From: Owenweeksia sp. | GTDB taxonomy: Bacteria; Bacteroidota; Bacteroidia; Flavobacteriales; Schleiferiaceae | DNA: 54,852 nt | Assembly: GCA_028277105.1 (NCBI GenBank) | Contig: JANQHO010000161.1 | Location: forward strand, 1-54,852 | Reading direction: 5' to 3' | In this document: piece after piece, positions 15,753 through 24,850 of the stretch | How positions within the stretch are numbered: the first letter of the stretch is position 1 | Layout: every line of letters begins with the position of its first letter | Position numbers and translations under genes: made by a program | The notes under the pieces: generated by a model | Seen by the model: the letters and a program-made list of their open reading frames with translations, nothing else | The model's database searches: none | What the model was told of the DNA's origin: nothing

Positions 15753-18131
15753 TTACCGTGTTATTATAACGCGTTGTGACTCATTTTCTGATACGATGAG
15801 GTATAAACCTGGTTTTAAATTATCTATAGGTATCGCAACTACTTCATTTTTGGAGATGGTTTGTTCCCTTACAATCCGCCCACTGGCATCAATAAGCCGG
15901 AGGTTTTGTTTTTCTATATGACCGGATTTAACAAATATTTCATCCCGGGCCGGATTAGGGTAAATTTCCAGCAAACGGAGAGCCTCATTCTCCGGTAATC
16001 CAATGGGCTGTACTATAGTGGTTTGGGCAACATTGGTGAAGATGGGGGGCTGGAAATCAAAATAGATCTGGGCATCGTTTTCTACTACCGCTCCTATACC
16101 CAGGCTTGGATCAACTCCCAGGCTGAAGCGGATGTAACCCTGGCTTCCTGCCATATCCACACTGCTGTCGGGCAAAAGGATGTTGTTGAACTCCCAGGTA
16201 AGCAGTTTGCCGTCTATCCTGAGTTCATAGGGGTGGCTGGCAGAGATCATTTCCAATTGGTCAGCATATAAGCTGGTCTCGAGGGTATCCCTTATTACTA
16301 CACGGTAAGCGGTATCATTACCGGTATTCTGAAAGCGTATGTGATATTCCAGACGATCGGTACCCGGAGCCGCCTCTTCCTTGGAAACTCTTTTGTCGTT
16401 GGGGTCATAGGCTCCCACTACTTCCTGAACTATAGTGGAAGAATTGTTGGCCGTGTTGGTTTCTCCGCTGGCTGCATGAACACTTGAGGTAAAATATATC
16501 GAATCGCCTATATCTACTATTGCGGGATCGATTTTTACCCGCATAAGACTGGAGAAAACGTCAAAACTGGCCATAGAAGGAATAGTCCAGGTATACACAT
16601 TGTTGTTTTGTGAAGAGTAATTCGGGTTGGCATTAACTATTTGTAAGCCGGCAGGAATGGTGAGGTCTACGGTTACATTGGTCTCGTTTGTCGGTCCCAC
16701 ATTCAAGACTTCCAAACGGTAATATTCGTGAAAACCAAAGCGGGCTCTCCATCCAACGAGACCGGTTACCTGGGAAACAAGATCTGGATTAGTGGTATTG
16801 AGTTCTGCCGCTATATCGTACTGAACACTTTGGTTAGCCCCAAGGCTCATTGGAGCGGTATTGTTACAGCCAGATGTTACTACATTCTGATGTACAGCTT
16901 TTGTGTATTGAACGTTTCCAATGGTATACGTGCCAGGGAATAACCCTACAGAATAATTCCCCCAGGAATCGGTAGTCACCTGAATATTTCCCGGATTAAT
17001 CTCCATAATAGCTGCACCAATACCTGTCTCTCCTGCTGTAAGCTGGCAATCGGCATTTACATCATGAAATATGTTACCGCTAATGGACGCAAAATTTCCG
17101 GCTGATGCCATTACACCGTTATAAGTAACACCTCCCAGTTGGGTGAAGGTACCCGCTGCGTATAACAGGTTGCCATCAGTAGCTAATGTCCCTACAGATC
17201 CTACACCGTTGGGAGCATTTGGAAGTAGGGTAAGGCTTTGCCCATCAAAGCTAGCCATAGAAACTCTACTGGTATTGGGCCCGAAATATCCGCAGAGATA
17301 AAATTTGTTGTCTAAATAGGCATGATCTAAGATAATGAAGTTGTTGGGCAGGGCAGATATCAGATTAACGGAGTCGTTCTCAATTCTGTGAATCCTGTAG
17401 TTGCCAGACCAACCGTTTTCAAAACCGTAAAGCTTTTGTCCGTCAGTTACAACATAAGCAAACCTTAAATTAGTTATAGAAGAATTATAAAATTTATTGG
17501 CGGCAAACGACCAATTGGTACCATCGTATTTAAAGAGATTAACCGTTATTGTCGATAAGGATGAATCACTCGTAAGTACATATAGATCTCCCCCGAGTTC
17601 CAACACTTGCACTCCTTGTTCGAGGGCACCATTGAAATTTACATCCGGCAGTACAGTCCAGCTATTTCCGTCAAAAACAGCGGCAATGTAATTTCCGGGA
17701 AGAGTGGGATTAAAATTTCCCGCAACCACCAGGTTGCCATTAACTACTTCCAGATCGCTAAACCATGTTCCGCTGGGTAAGGCTACGCTACTCCAGGTGC
17801 TACCATTAAAGGCTAGCAATTCATCATTGAAAAGGGCATATATTTTTCCCTGGTAACCAATAATATCCATTAAAAAGGAATTATGCGATGAAAAGCTATA
17901 GATTGGCAGTTGGCTCCAGGAAGATCCATTCCATCTATTTACTTCCAGGTTGATGATTCCGCTAACACGTTTTGTTGCACCGACATAAAGGTTGCCATTA
18001 TACGTTGTGGAAGTAATAGGTTGTGCTGCGGAACCACCAGGATATATTCCATTTGCCAATGGTATCCAGCTTTGGGCATTGGCTGTTATTGCCAAAAATG
18101 CGGTCAGTAATATTAGTATTAATCGTTTCAT
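15753..18131 (-). CDS. T9SS type A surface protein with DUF7619-like region (copy 1)
   Basis: The 792-residue protein has a signal peptide (ending TANAQ) and an N-terminal repeat region of Trp-containing blades (NGSSWSQLP, NGSTWSSVAL, GNLVVAGNF) resembling a propeller (20-345). Next are an SdrD-B-like domain (about 350-440, GNIFHDVNADC), a DUF11-like beta-sandwich (about 450-575), and a DUF7619-type domain beginning GAYDPNDKR (about 575-715). The last 70 residues are a T9SS type A sorting tail (LEIYPNPARDEIFV to GLYLIVSENESQRVIITR). It is therefore exported by the T9SS and anchored at the surface or released. It is a paralogue of 20472-22865. Role unknown; adhesion or an extracellular display function is plausible. 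Confidence 0.88.
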   Translation of the reverse strand: MKRLILILLTAFLAITANAQSWIPLANGIYPGGSAAQPITSTTYNGNLYVGATKRVSGIINLEVNRWNGSSWSQLPIYSFSSHNSFLMDIIGYQGKIYALFNDELLAFNGSTWSSVALPSGTWFSDLEVVNGNLVVAGNFNPTLPGNYIAAVFDGNSWTVLPDVNFNGALEQGVQVLELGGDLYVLTSDSSLSTITVNLFKYDGTNWSFAANKFYNSSITNLRFAYVVTDGQKLYGFENGWSGNYRIHRIENDSVNLISALPNNFIILDHAYLDNKFYLCGYFGPNTSRVSMASFDGQSLTLLPNAPNGVGSVGTLATDGNLLYAAGTFTQLGGVTYNGVMASAGNFASISGNIFHDVNADCQLTAGETGIGAAIMEINPGNIQVTTDSWGNYSVGLFPGTYTIGNVQYTKAVHQNVVTSGCNNTAPMSLGANQSVQYDIAAELNTTNPDLVSQVTGLVGWRARFGFHEYYRLEVLNVGPTNETNVTVDLTIPAGLQIVNANPNYSSQNNNVYTWTIPSMASFDVFSSLMRVKIDPAIVDIGDSIYFTSSVHAASGETNTANNSSTIVQEVVGAYDPNDKRVSKEEAAPGTDRLEYHIRFQNTGNDTAYRVVIRDTLETSLYADQLEMISASHPYELRIDGKLLTWEFNNILLPDSSVDMAGSQGYIRFSLGVDPSLGIGAVVENDAQIYFDFQPPIFTNVAQTTIVQPIGLPENEALRLLEIYPNPARDEIFVKSGHIEKQNLRLIDASGRIVREQTISKNEVVAIPIDNLKPGLYLIVSENESQRVIITR

Positions 18132-18522
18132 CTTTAAATTGATTTTTTTCTGTTATTAGAGAATTGCTTATCACTTAGTAAGACCAAAGAGGTCAACAGA
18201 ATGCTGCTTTACTCGCCTGGATTTTTATTGAAATTATTTAAAGTATTGTTAGGATGAGTATTTGAAGTATCTACTCTTTTTATTGAATCAGAATTTTTTA
18301 ACCGACTTATTCCGATCTCAAACAGTAAAGACCTTTTACTAGTTAGTCCATCAACCTGATCCGATTCAAATTGAGCGCGGTAGCTGAAGAGTTACCGGTA
18401 AAACAATGAAATCTCCTTCAAAGCTATATACCATTACTGTTTGCGAAGTTTAAGTATGAACCTTCTGATAAAATTTTTTCTTTGTATTAATTGTGCCTTT
18501 CTTATATCTGTAAGTAAGCCAT
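18132..18522. other. Gene-free AT-rich stretch
   Basis: No convincing coding frame or promoter was found in these 391 bp. It holds small inverted repeats: GACC/GGTC at 18182-18194, AGTAAA/TTTACT at 18324-18340, and a 10-bp palindrome TTACCGGTAA at 18392-18401. These could be operators or structured RNA, but nothing connects them to a specific gene. Confidence 0.5.
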
Positions 18523-18636
18523 TTATTTCAAGCAACTATCACAAACTTCAGAGATTATATCAGATTTATAATCGTCAATTAATTCATTTAGCTTTTCAAC
18601 TTTTTTCCTGCAAGTATCACATTCTTTTACTGTCAT
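18523..18636 (-). CDS. 37-residue CxxC...CxxC protein (putative zinc ribbon), new small gene
   Basis: A short leftward frame opens at ATG 18636, the only start after an in-frame stop 15 bp upstream, and ends with TAA at 18523. It encodes MTVKECDTCRKKVEKL, a charged helix, and ends SEVCDSCLK. The two CxxC pairs (C6/C9 and C32/C35) separated by a 22-residue helical spacer suggest a treble-clef or zinc-knuckle-like mini protein. There is no good Shine-Dalgarno sequence, which is common here. It lies downstream of the AT-rich glycosyltransferase gene, 173 bp past its stop. Function unknown. Confidence 0.5.
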   Translation of the reverse strand: MTVKECDTCRKKVEKLNELIDDYKSDIISEVCDSCLK

Positions 18637-18645
18637 AGTTATATA

Positions 18646-18676
18646 TTTTCAGGTTATATAAATAAAGACCTGAAAA
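18646..18676. repeat. Inverted repeat before the CxxC mini-gene
   Basis: TTTTCAGGT (18646-18654) and ACCTGAAAA (18668-18676) are perfect 9-bp arms with a 13-bp loop, ending 10 bp before the start of the 37-residue frame. It could be an operator or a leader hairpin. Confidence 0.55.
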
Positions 18677-18809
18677 AAAATTATCACGCTGCATATATTC
18701 TTTCTTTTTACAATCATTTTATTGAACGTCCCTTTTCATTGAGTATAAAGAAGCCATGTTTATTATAGAGCCATAAGCACAAATTATATTAGTCAGGTAG
18801 TTGTTTATC

Positions 18810-20318
18810 CTATTCTGAAAAGAAACCTACTTTTTCTAAAGTAGATCGATCAGGATTAAGAACATAAAATATCTTATTGTCAACCAGAGGGACTTTTCTT
18901 GAGTATTTTTGATGAAAGTTGTATCCTATAATAGCAAATTGTTTATTGTTTTCTTCATATGCTTTCATAACTTTTTCTATGTTTTCAGGTATTCTACATC
19001 TATCTTTTCTTCCAATGGTCAGAATTTCATTTTTTGTCATGTAATTAATTTGATATTGAAGAAATTCATTGGTGCTATAGACATATTTAATATTTTGATT
19101 ATGTAATATGTGAATCAGTTTTTTCATTATTTTTTCATCACTTTTAATTCTACTATCAATTTTAGTTATCGACATATTAACAAAAGAATAATTTTTAAAG
19201 TTAGTTACTGTATATATTCCAATTATAACTGTTACAATTAAAGATATTATTAAAGATCTCTTTACGTTTCTATTTTTCATCTTGGCAAATGAAGAAACCA
19301 TCATCATGAGAGCGAAACCAAAAAACGGCAGCAGATATCTTGGATGAGATTTGACAAAAAAACCTGTAAGTGAAAAAACTGTAGAAATAAGAAAGATAAA
19401 ACTATAGTCTCTTTTTCTTTTTACAATAAAGTCATAAATCGTCCAAAAAGAAAATGCTAAGCATACAATTAAAAACCACTTGGAAAAGTCGTGATTATTG
19501 GGATCGTAAGTAGTTTTTAAAAAATAATTCCCCCCCAGGTTATCAAGCAAGGTTTCCGGTAATTGATCCATCTGACCAAGCCTGTCCGCAAAATTTGGTT
19601 TAGGTGTATGCCATGCTACATAAATATCAGATTTTAAATAGGTAAGTATACAAAAAGCCGTTATAGCGCTAAGTGTAAGGGCAATAAGCGATTTTACAAT
19701 GTTTCTGCGCGAATCCTTTTGAGTTGACAAAAAAAACACGATTATCGGTATTAAGCCTGGAACCCACAAAGGTTGTGATTCATAAATGACCACTAATAAG
19801 GCTCCGGTTATTAACCACAAATAAAGCTTAGTGTTATTTTTATTCTTTATGAGCAAGAATATTATTAGTGATGTGAAAAAGAAACTGGTCAAATAACCTC
19901 CTCTTGCCTTAAGTGACCACACCAACCAGGTTGGAGAAAGAATTAAAACGGTGATAAATAGAAAAACCAACCATTTATTGTGCTTTAATAAACTTGAAAA
20001 TGATAAAGCAATAAAAATTACCGCGCTTAACCACAACAGAAGCATTGGTATTTTAATAGCTAAAGCAGATGTGCCAAAAATCAGTATGCCCAGGCTAATT
20101 AAAGCTGCTTCAAAAAAAGCTAGTCCATATTTTTGACCATAAAAATAAAAGGGCATTTTTCCTTCTATAATATCAATACCCATCAATCCTACTATGGCTT
20201 CATCACCATCAATAAAAAAAACATTAGTATTAATAAAAAGGAACCGGGATAATAGCGATACTGCAACAACATATAATATTATTATTGTATCGTTTTTGAA
20301 ATTTATGATTTTCAACAT
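18810..20318 (-). CDS. Membrane glycosyltransferase of GT-C fold (GT39/GT83-like)
   Basis: A 502-residue protein with about 10-11 membrane helices and a soluble C-terminal domain (about 380-502). The first loop after helix 1 carries FFIDGDEA (DGDE at 37-40), the acidic motif expected in GT-C enzymes that use lipid-linked sugar donors. A later loop contains YGQKYG. Such enzymes transfer sugars to glycans, proteins or lipid A at the outer face of the inner membrane; the substrate is not predictable here. The gene is clearly richer in A and T than its neighbours, a sign of transfer, and it sits between two paralogous T9SS genes. Confidence 0.75.
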   Translation of the reverse strand: MLKIINFKNDTIIILYVVAVSLLSRFLFINTNVFFIDGDEAIVGLMGIDIIEGKMPFYFYGQKYGLAFFEAALISLGILIFGTSALAIKIPMLLLWLSAVIFIALSFSSLLKHNKWLVFLFITVLILSPTWLVWSLKARGGYLTSFFFTSLIIFLLIKNKNNTKLYLWLITGALLVVIYESQPLWVPGLIPIIVFFLSTQKDSRRNIVKSLIALTLSAITAFCILTYLKSDIYVAWHTPKPNFADRLGQMDQLPETLLDNLGGNYFLKTTYDPNNHDFSKWFLIVCLAFSFWTIYDFIVKRKRDYSFIFLISTVFSLTGFFVKSHPRYLLPFFGFALMMMVSSFAKMKNRNVKRSLIISLIVTVIIGIYTVTNFKNYSFVNMSITKIDSRIKSDEKIMKKLIHILHNQNIKYVYSTNEFLQYQINYMTKNEILTIGRKDRCRIPENIEKVMKAYEENNKQFAIIGYNFHQKYSRKVPLVDNKIFYVLNPDRSTLEKVGFFSE

Positions 20319-20327
20319 TAATTCTTT

Positions 20328-20366
20328 TATAAGTAGTTAGGTGATGTTTTATACCTAAGCCTTATA
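20328..20366 (-). promoter_or_regulatory. Leader stem-loop upstream of the GT-C gene
   Basis: Two nested inverted pairs, TATAAG (20328-20333)/CTTATA (20361-20366) and TTAGGT (20337-20342)/ACCTAA (20353-20358), make a 12-bp stem with one small internal loop, ending 9 bp before the gene start. It may be an operator or an RNA control element. Confidence 0.4.
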
Positions 20367-20436
20367 AAGAAAGATTGGGTGAAAATGCTATTTGCTGCAT
20401 TTCCAAACCAATTATTATTGTTGAATTATTTATAGA

Positions 20437-20451
20437 CCCTTTTTTAAAGGG
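20437..20451 (-). terminator. Weak terminator-like hairpin after T9SS copy 2
   Basis: CCCTTT (20437-20442) and AAAGGG (20446-20451) form a 6-bp stem with a 3-base loop, 20 bp past the stop of the T9SS gene. The following minus-strand sequence is AT-rich but has no clear T-run. Confidence 0.35.
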
Positions 20452-20471
20452 AAAACATGTTTATTGACTAT

Positions 20472-22865
20472 TTATTGAACAATTAATTTATATGTGCTTT
20501 GTTGTGACCTTAAATAATAAATTCCTTTTACCAATCGATCCAGATGATAAATTTTTATTTCTTCCGGTCTCAATATAAATTTATCTACTTTTTGTCCTGA
20601 ATTACTGATCAATTCTACTTCTATCGCTTTTTTTCCTTTCCAGTTCAAATTTATATAAGTCGATGAAGGGTTAGGAAACACTTCCAGCAAATTTTCTTTT
20701 TGGTGCTCCTTAATACTGAAGCCTGCTACAATAACTGTTTTGGCCTTGTTAGTATATACCGGAGTTTGATAATCAAAGTAGATCTGTGCTTCATTGACAA
20801 TGGTATCGCCTATCCCCAAACTGGGGTCGAGACCGGCTGAAAAATTTAAATATCCCTGGCTTCCTAAAAAATCTACATTGCTGTGAGGTAATAAAATGCT
20901 GTCAAACTCCCAGATCAATACATTATTTACTACCGAGAGCCTGTAAGGATGACTGGCTGAATTGATCACAACCTTGGTTATAGGCAAGCTTAGATCAAGG
21001 GTATCTACCACCGTAACCTTGTAAGCCGTATCATTTCCCAGGTTTTGAAAACGGATATGATAATCTACCTGCTTGGTGCCGGGCAATATCTGGCTGGCAC
21101 TGGCTTGTTTATCATTGGGATCATAAGCTGCTACAACCTTTAACTTTATAGTATCGCCATTATCCCTCAAATCCATATCCCCGTTTACCGGATCGAGATA
21201 AGAAACCCATGTAAGAATATCTCCTATGTTATTAGTAGCCGTATCTACTTTGGCCTGAAAAATAATACTCTTTTCTTCAAGCGGTTGAAGGTTTAAAAAG
21301 TTATAGATATAAGTATTTCCCGATATTGAAGAAGGAGAAGGGATACTGGATACATTACTTAAACTTGGCGGTACCGCTACATTTACCACTACATTATTGA
21401 GAGTAGTATTTCCCGGATTGCCAATATCTACTTTGTACTTCTCGGTAAATCCCTGGCGGGCCCGGTTCCCGATAAAAGCCGACATATAGGTTTGCCCGTC
21501 AATGGGTACAGGGTTATATAAACCTATATCCTGAGTAATAACCTGTCCATTTACTATGTTTATCGGACTGGGTAAATTGCAGTTAGATATTACGTTTTTA
21601 GCAATGCTCTTGGGAATAAAGACGGTATCATAATAATATGGTCCCGGAGAAAGGCCAAAAGAGTAATGGCCCACCAAGTTGGATATAGTATTGCCCTCCA
21701 GGCTATCCAGGCTGATCAAAACGTCTCGCATAAGCGGTTCCGTAAAATCTGGAGAGCAATCCATATTGGAATCGTAATAGGTAATTCCCTCCAGGATGGC
21801 AAAATTAGCCTGGGTTCTGAAAGCGCGATTGTAATTTACTCCATTATAGGGCGCGTTAAAATAAGAGAACGTACATATCTGATTATTAAAAACCGATGCC
21901 GTGTATACTGTAGGTGGGTTTACAATATTGGTGATTGACGCTCCGTCAAAACGGTACAGTCTCGGTGCTAAAAGAGAGGAATCCCCGAATAGATAGATTT
22001 CTCCGTTATACTCCAGCCAGTCCCTGTTATCATATGCTATATCTCCCCCGTAATAAGCCGTATCGTTGTTTGAAATAAGAAATAATGATCTGTTTAAAGT
22101 GAAATATATATTATTATTATATGAAAATACTAAAGACGATGACGATAATTGACCCGGAAGAATGGTTATACCGGATACAGTGCTAACCGGGCTTACCCAG
22201 TTACCCCCTACCAGCTGCAAAACATTAGTAGTGTCTATTCTCACACTATTGGTGTCTCCTACAGTTACATAATATTCATTATTAAAGAATTCTGCATCAT
22301 AGGCTTCATCATAGAGTGGAGGAAAAGCCGGAAGATTGGTAAAATTGTTTCCGTCATAAGTAAAGGCATCTTCAAGAAAAGGCCCACCATTGTAGGTGAA
22401 ATCCCCGGCTACGAAAAGCTCTCCGTTTAGGACTTCCATGACATCAATATCACCCGAAAAGGCAGGCAGTAGTTTATTCCAGCCGGTATTGTCATAAACA
22501 TATATCCCTTCTTCCGTAGTATTAGAATCAATGCTGCTTACAGCTACATATATTTTGGATTTATACGCAGCTATTCCCCTGACTTCAAAAGAGAACGGGC
22601 CACCCGGAGGAATAATGGAAAAAGAAGGAAGAGGGGTCCAGGTAGCACCATTCCATATTTGGACGGAAAGAATATTGTTTACAGGAAAGTTAGTGCTGTC
22701 TACATAGGCTACATACAAAAAATTGGTGTCTGCAAAAGACTTTACCGCCTCCCCTCTGGCATTAACAGGTAAGCCATTTCCCATAGTATTCCAAACAATA
22801 TTCTGAGAAAAGCAGCTCGTTCCCCCCAAGATGAATACAATTAGTAATAGTTTTATTTGCTGCAT
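20472..22865 (-). CDS. T9SS type A surface protein with DUF7619-like region (copy 2)
   Basis: This 797-residue protein is a paralogue of the 792-residue protein at 15753-18131. It shares the signal peptide, the N-terminal Trp-rich blades (WNGATWTPLP, AYKSKIYVAV), an SdrD-B-like domain (EGITYYDSNMDC, about 355), a DUF11-like domain, the DUF7619-type AYDPNDKQ region and a type A sorting tail (LEVFPNPSSTYINL). Its ATG is 2 bp after the stop of the dual-membrane anti-sigma gene, so it is in the same operon as the sigma factor. It is probably exported through the T9SS as an output or partner of that sensor system. Confidence 0.88.
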   Translation of the reverse strand: MQQIKLLLIVFILGGTSCFSQNIVWNTMGNGLPVNARGEAVKSFADTNFLYVAYVDSTNFPVNNILSVQIWNGATWTPLPSFSIIPPGGPFSFEVRGIAAYKSKIYVAVSSIDSNTTEEGIYVYDNTGWNKLLPAFSGDIDVMEVLNGELFVAGDFTYNGGPFLEDAFTYDGNNFTNLPAFPPLYDEAYDAEFFNNEYYVTVGDTNSVRIDTTNVLQLVGGNWVSPVSTVSGITILPGQLSSSSLVFSYNNNIYFTLNRSLFLISNNDTAYYGGDIAYDNRDWLEYNGEIYLFGDSSLLAPRLYRFDGASITNIVNPPTVYTASVFNNQICTFSYFNAPYNGVNYNRAFRTQANFAILEGITYYDSNMDCSPDFTEPLMRDVLISLDSLEGNTISNLVGHYSFGLSPGPYYYDTVFIPKSIAKNVISNCNLPSPINIVNGQVITQDIGLYNPVPIDGQTYMSAFIGNRARQGFTEKYKVDIGNPGNTTLNNVVVNVAVPPSLSNVSSIPSPSSISGNTYIYNFLNLQPLEEKSIIFQAKVDTATNNIGDILTWVSYLDPVNGDMDLRDNGDTIKLKVVAAYDPNDKQASASQILPGTKQVDYHIRFQNLGNDTAYKVTVVDTLDLSLPITKVVINSASHPYRLSVVNNVLIWEFDSILLPHSNVDFLGSQGYLNFSAGLDPSLGIGDTIVNEAQIYFDYQTPVYTNKAKTVIVAGFSIKEHQKENLLEVFPNPSSTYINLNWKGKKAIEVELISNSGQKVDKFILRPEEIKIYHLDRLVKGIYYLRSQQSTYKLIVQ

Positions 22866-22867
22866 GA

Positions 22868-24184
22868 CTATTTATTTTTTTGTGGTAATTCAAATTTTAT
22901 AATGGTAGATAAACTGATAGAGAAGTCTTTTGGTCTCCACGAAACTACATCTTCTCTGAGAAAATCCTGGTAATATTCCCTGTAAGACGGTTCCAGTGCT
23001 ATGTAAATATTTTTTCTGAGGCGGTACATTAGTCCCAGGCGTAATTGCAGGCTGTTGATACTCGAGTTGAAAAAGTTGTCGGAGCTGTTGTTTAGTTCTA
23101 ATGTAGTAGGGTCAACCGATTTAGCCGACTGATTCAGCAAAAAGGTGAAGTTATGAATCCCTTCTGCGCTCAATATCCATCTTTCGCTCAGGGGGTATTC
23201 ATAATAAATGCTTAAGGGAATATTCACAAAGGTATAAATATCGCTCCCCGTTTGCGAAACTTCTCTTTCTGAAGCAGAATCTAGAGGTATATACGCAATA
23301 ATTGCCCCGCTGGCACCATCTATTACAGGAATATCCTTAATGGTATAATTGTAATCCGATCTCAGGCTTATTTCGCGAAAACCTATTCCTCCTCCTATCT
23401 TGAGGCCTAAAGGCAAATTGTATTTAATTTCCAAACCGGCATCAAAACCCCAGCCGTTCTTAATGGAATTTTCTACGGCTTCACCATAAGCCTTGTGAAC
23501 CGTATTGGCACTTCCGTCATACTGAAGGCCGGGAATATTATAAGTGGCGGCCATAAAAAAGCGCATTTCCCACTTGCTTTTATTAGTAGGAGTCAGGTCA
23601 GGCCGGCTTATCTGAGTTGAAAGGGGTGACCTGAGCATAAACTGCACGGGCAGTTGCTTCAGCTCTAAGCCGGCCTTCTTGACCCTGAGAGCAATTACTA
23701 CGTCATGAAACGCTCTCTCTCCTATTGTTTTCGTTTGTTCAGGTCTAGCGCTTTCTTTCGTTTGTAATTCTTCTACGCCTGCCTGTATTATATCTTTAGT
23801 AGCTACATTTTCTTTTCCGTCCCTCTGTGAATTTTCTTCTATTTTGTCCCGTAGAACTTTGTTTTCCGGTTCCCTTGATTGAGAAACCGGTCTTTCTTCT
23901 AACTCCAGTTTGTCTTTTTTCGACTTATCCTGAAGCTCTACAGGCTTTTTTATAGCGTTCATATTTTTCTCCTCTTGATGTGGTGAGGGCAGATGTTCTT
24001 CCGTAGAAGGATAAAAGAAATACAATGCTAACAGCAAAAGGAGTATTGTGGCAGACCACAGCAATATTCTCTTCTTTCCCCTGGAAGGAGGAAGCTTGCT
24101 TTCCATGGCGGTCCAGGCCTCTGGGCTTAAAGGCTCTTTGGTCGCCCTGATCTTTTCTTTTATGTCATCCCACTCTTTACTCAA
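22868..24184 (-). CDS. Dual-membrane anti-sigma factor: cytoplasmic domain, inner-membrane helix, linker and outer-membrane barrel
   Basis: A 438-residue protein. Residues 1-38 are cytoplasmic with the anti-sigma motif LSPEAWTAMESKL. Residues 39-58 form one membrane helix. Residues 60 to about 200 are a Lys/Glu-rich linker long enough to cross the periplasm. Residues about 205-438 form an outer-membrane barrel domain (WEMRFFMAATYN, GFDAGLEIKYNLPLGLKIGGGIGF, FSISLSTIIKFELP). This is the architecture of the dual membrane-spanning anti-sigma (Dma) proteins described in Bacteroides. The start is TTG at 24184, overlapping the sigma stop as TTGA with an AGGGG Shine-Dalgarno-like sequence just upstream. 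Confidence 0.82.
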   Translation of the reverse strand: MSKEWDDIKEKIRATKEPLSPEAWTAMESKLPPSRGKKRILLWSATILLLLLALYFFYPSTEEHLPSPHQEEKNMNAIKKPVELQDKSKKDKLELEERPVSQSREPENKVLRDKIEENSQRDGKENVATKDIIQAGVEELQTKESARPEQTKTIGERAFHDVVIALRVKKAGLELKQLPVQFMLRSPLSTQISRPDLTPTNKSKWEMRFFMAATYNIPGLQYDGSANTVHKAYGEAVENSIKNGWGFDAGLEIKYNLPLGLKIGGGIGFREISLRSDYNYTIKDIPVIDGASGAIIAYIPLDSASEREVSQTGSDIYTFVNIPLSIYYEYPLSERWILSAEGIHNFTFLLNQSAKSVDPTTLELNNSSDNFFNSSINSLQLRLGLMYRLRKNIYIALEPSYREYYQDFLREDVVSWRPKDFSISLSTIIKFELPQKNK

Positions 24185-24720
24185 AGCCCCTGTAAGTCAT
24201 TTAATTTACTTCTCAATAGTTGTTTAGCTCTGGCTAATTGGCTGCGACTGGCGCTTTCGGAAATTCCAAGTTGAGCAGAGATTTCGGCATGATTATATCC
24301 TTCAATTTCATACAGATTAAAAACCATACGGTATCCATCCGGTAAAGCCTCTATTAATCTCATTATATATTCTACTCCATGGCTTTGCTGTACTTCGGGA
24401 ACTTGCTTTAAAAATTTTTCCTCCTGATCCTCACAAATTAGAAACAGTTTCTTTTTTTTGGCGTTTTCAGTAAAGCATTCCCTTACCATAATCCGTCTTA
24501 TCCATCCTTCAAAACTTCCTTCAAAACGAAAGTTTTTCAGGTTTTTAAAAACCTTATAGAAACCCTGATTCATTACTTCTTCGGCCAGGGACTGGTCAAA
24601 AAGATACCTTTTACAAACAACCTTCATAAGCGGCCCAAAGCGCTCATATAACTCTCTTTGCGCTCTGCGGTCGTTTTTCAGGCACCGTTTAATTAATTCT
24701 TCTTCCTTTTTTTTCTTCAA
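24181..24720 (-). CDS. ECF-family RNA polymerase sigma factor
   Basis: A 179-residue ECF sigma factor: region 2 (LIKRCLKNDRRAQRELYERFG, AEEVMNQGFYKVFKNLKNF, GWIRRIMVRECF) and region 4 (LPDGYRMVFNLYEIEGYNHAEISAQLGISESASRSQLARAKQLL). It starts with TTG at 24720, the only in-frame start before the upstream stop, with a GGGGGA ribosome-binding sequence about 6 bases ahead. It is translationally coupled to the dual-membrane anti-sigma gene, which presumably keeps it inactive. Its promoter targets cannot be read from this window. Confidence 0.9.
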   Translation of the reverse strand: MKKKKEEELIKRCLKNDRRAQRELYERFGPLMKVVCKRYLFDQSLAEEVMNQGFYKVFKNLKNFRFEGSFEGWIRRIMVRECFTENAKKKKLFLICEDQEEKFLKQVPEVQQSHGVEYIMRLIEALPDGYRMVFNLYEIEGYNHAEISAQLGISESASRSQLARAKQLLRSKLNDLQGL

Positions 24721-24850
24721 CTCAAATCCCCCACGGGTTTCAAAAGGTAAGACCTTTCAATACTTAAAAATGCTGCACCCCCTTCCTTTTTATTTTCTTA
24801 TTGTTCTGTACATAAGTACGCTCATTTAAAATTTTACCTTTAGCGCGTTT

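Noticed and set aside
18441..18638. 65-codon plus-strand frame (MRSLSMNLL...)
   Set aside because: No recognised motif and it is antisense to the CxxC mini-gene, which has a better coding signature.
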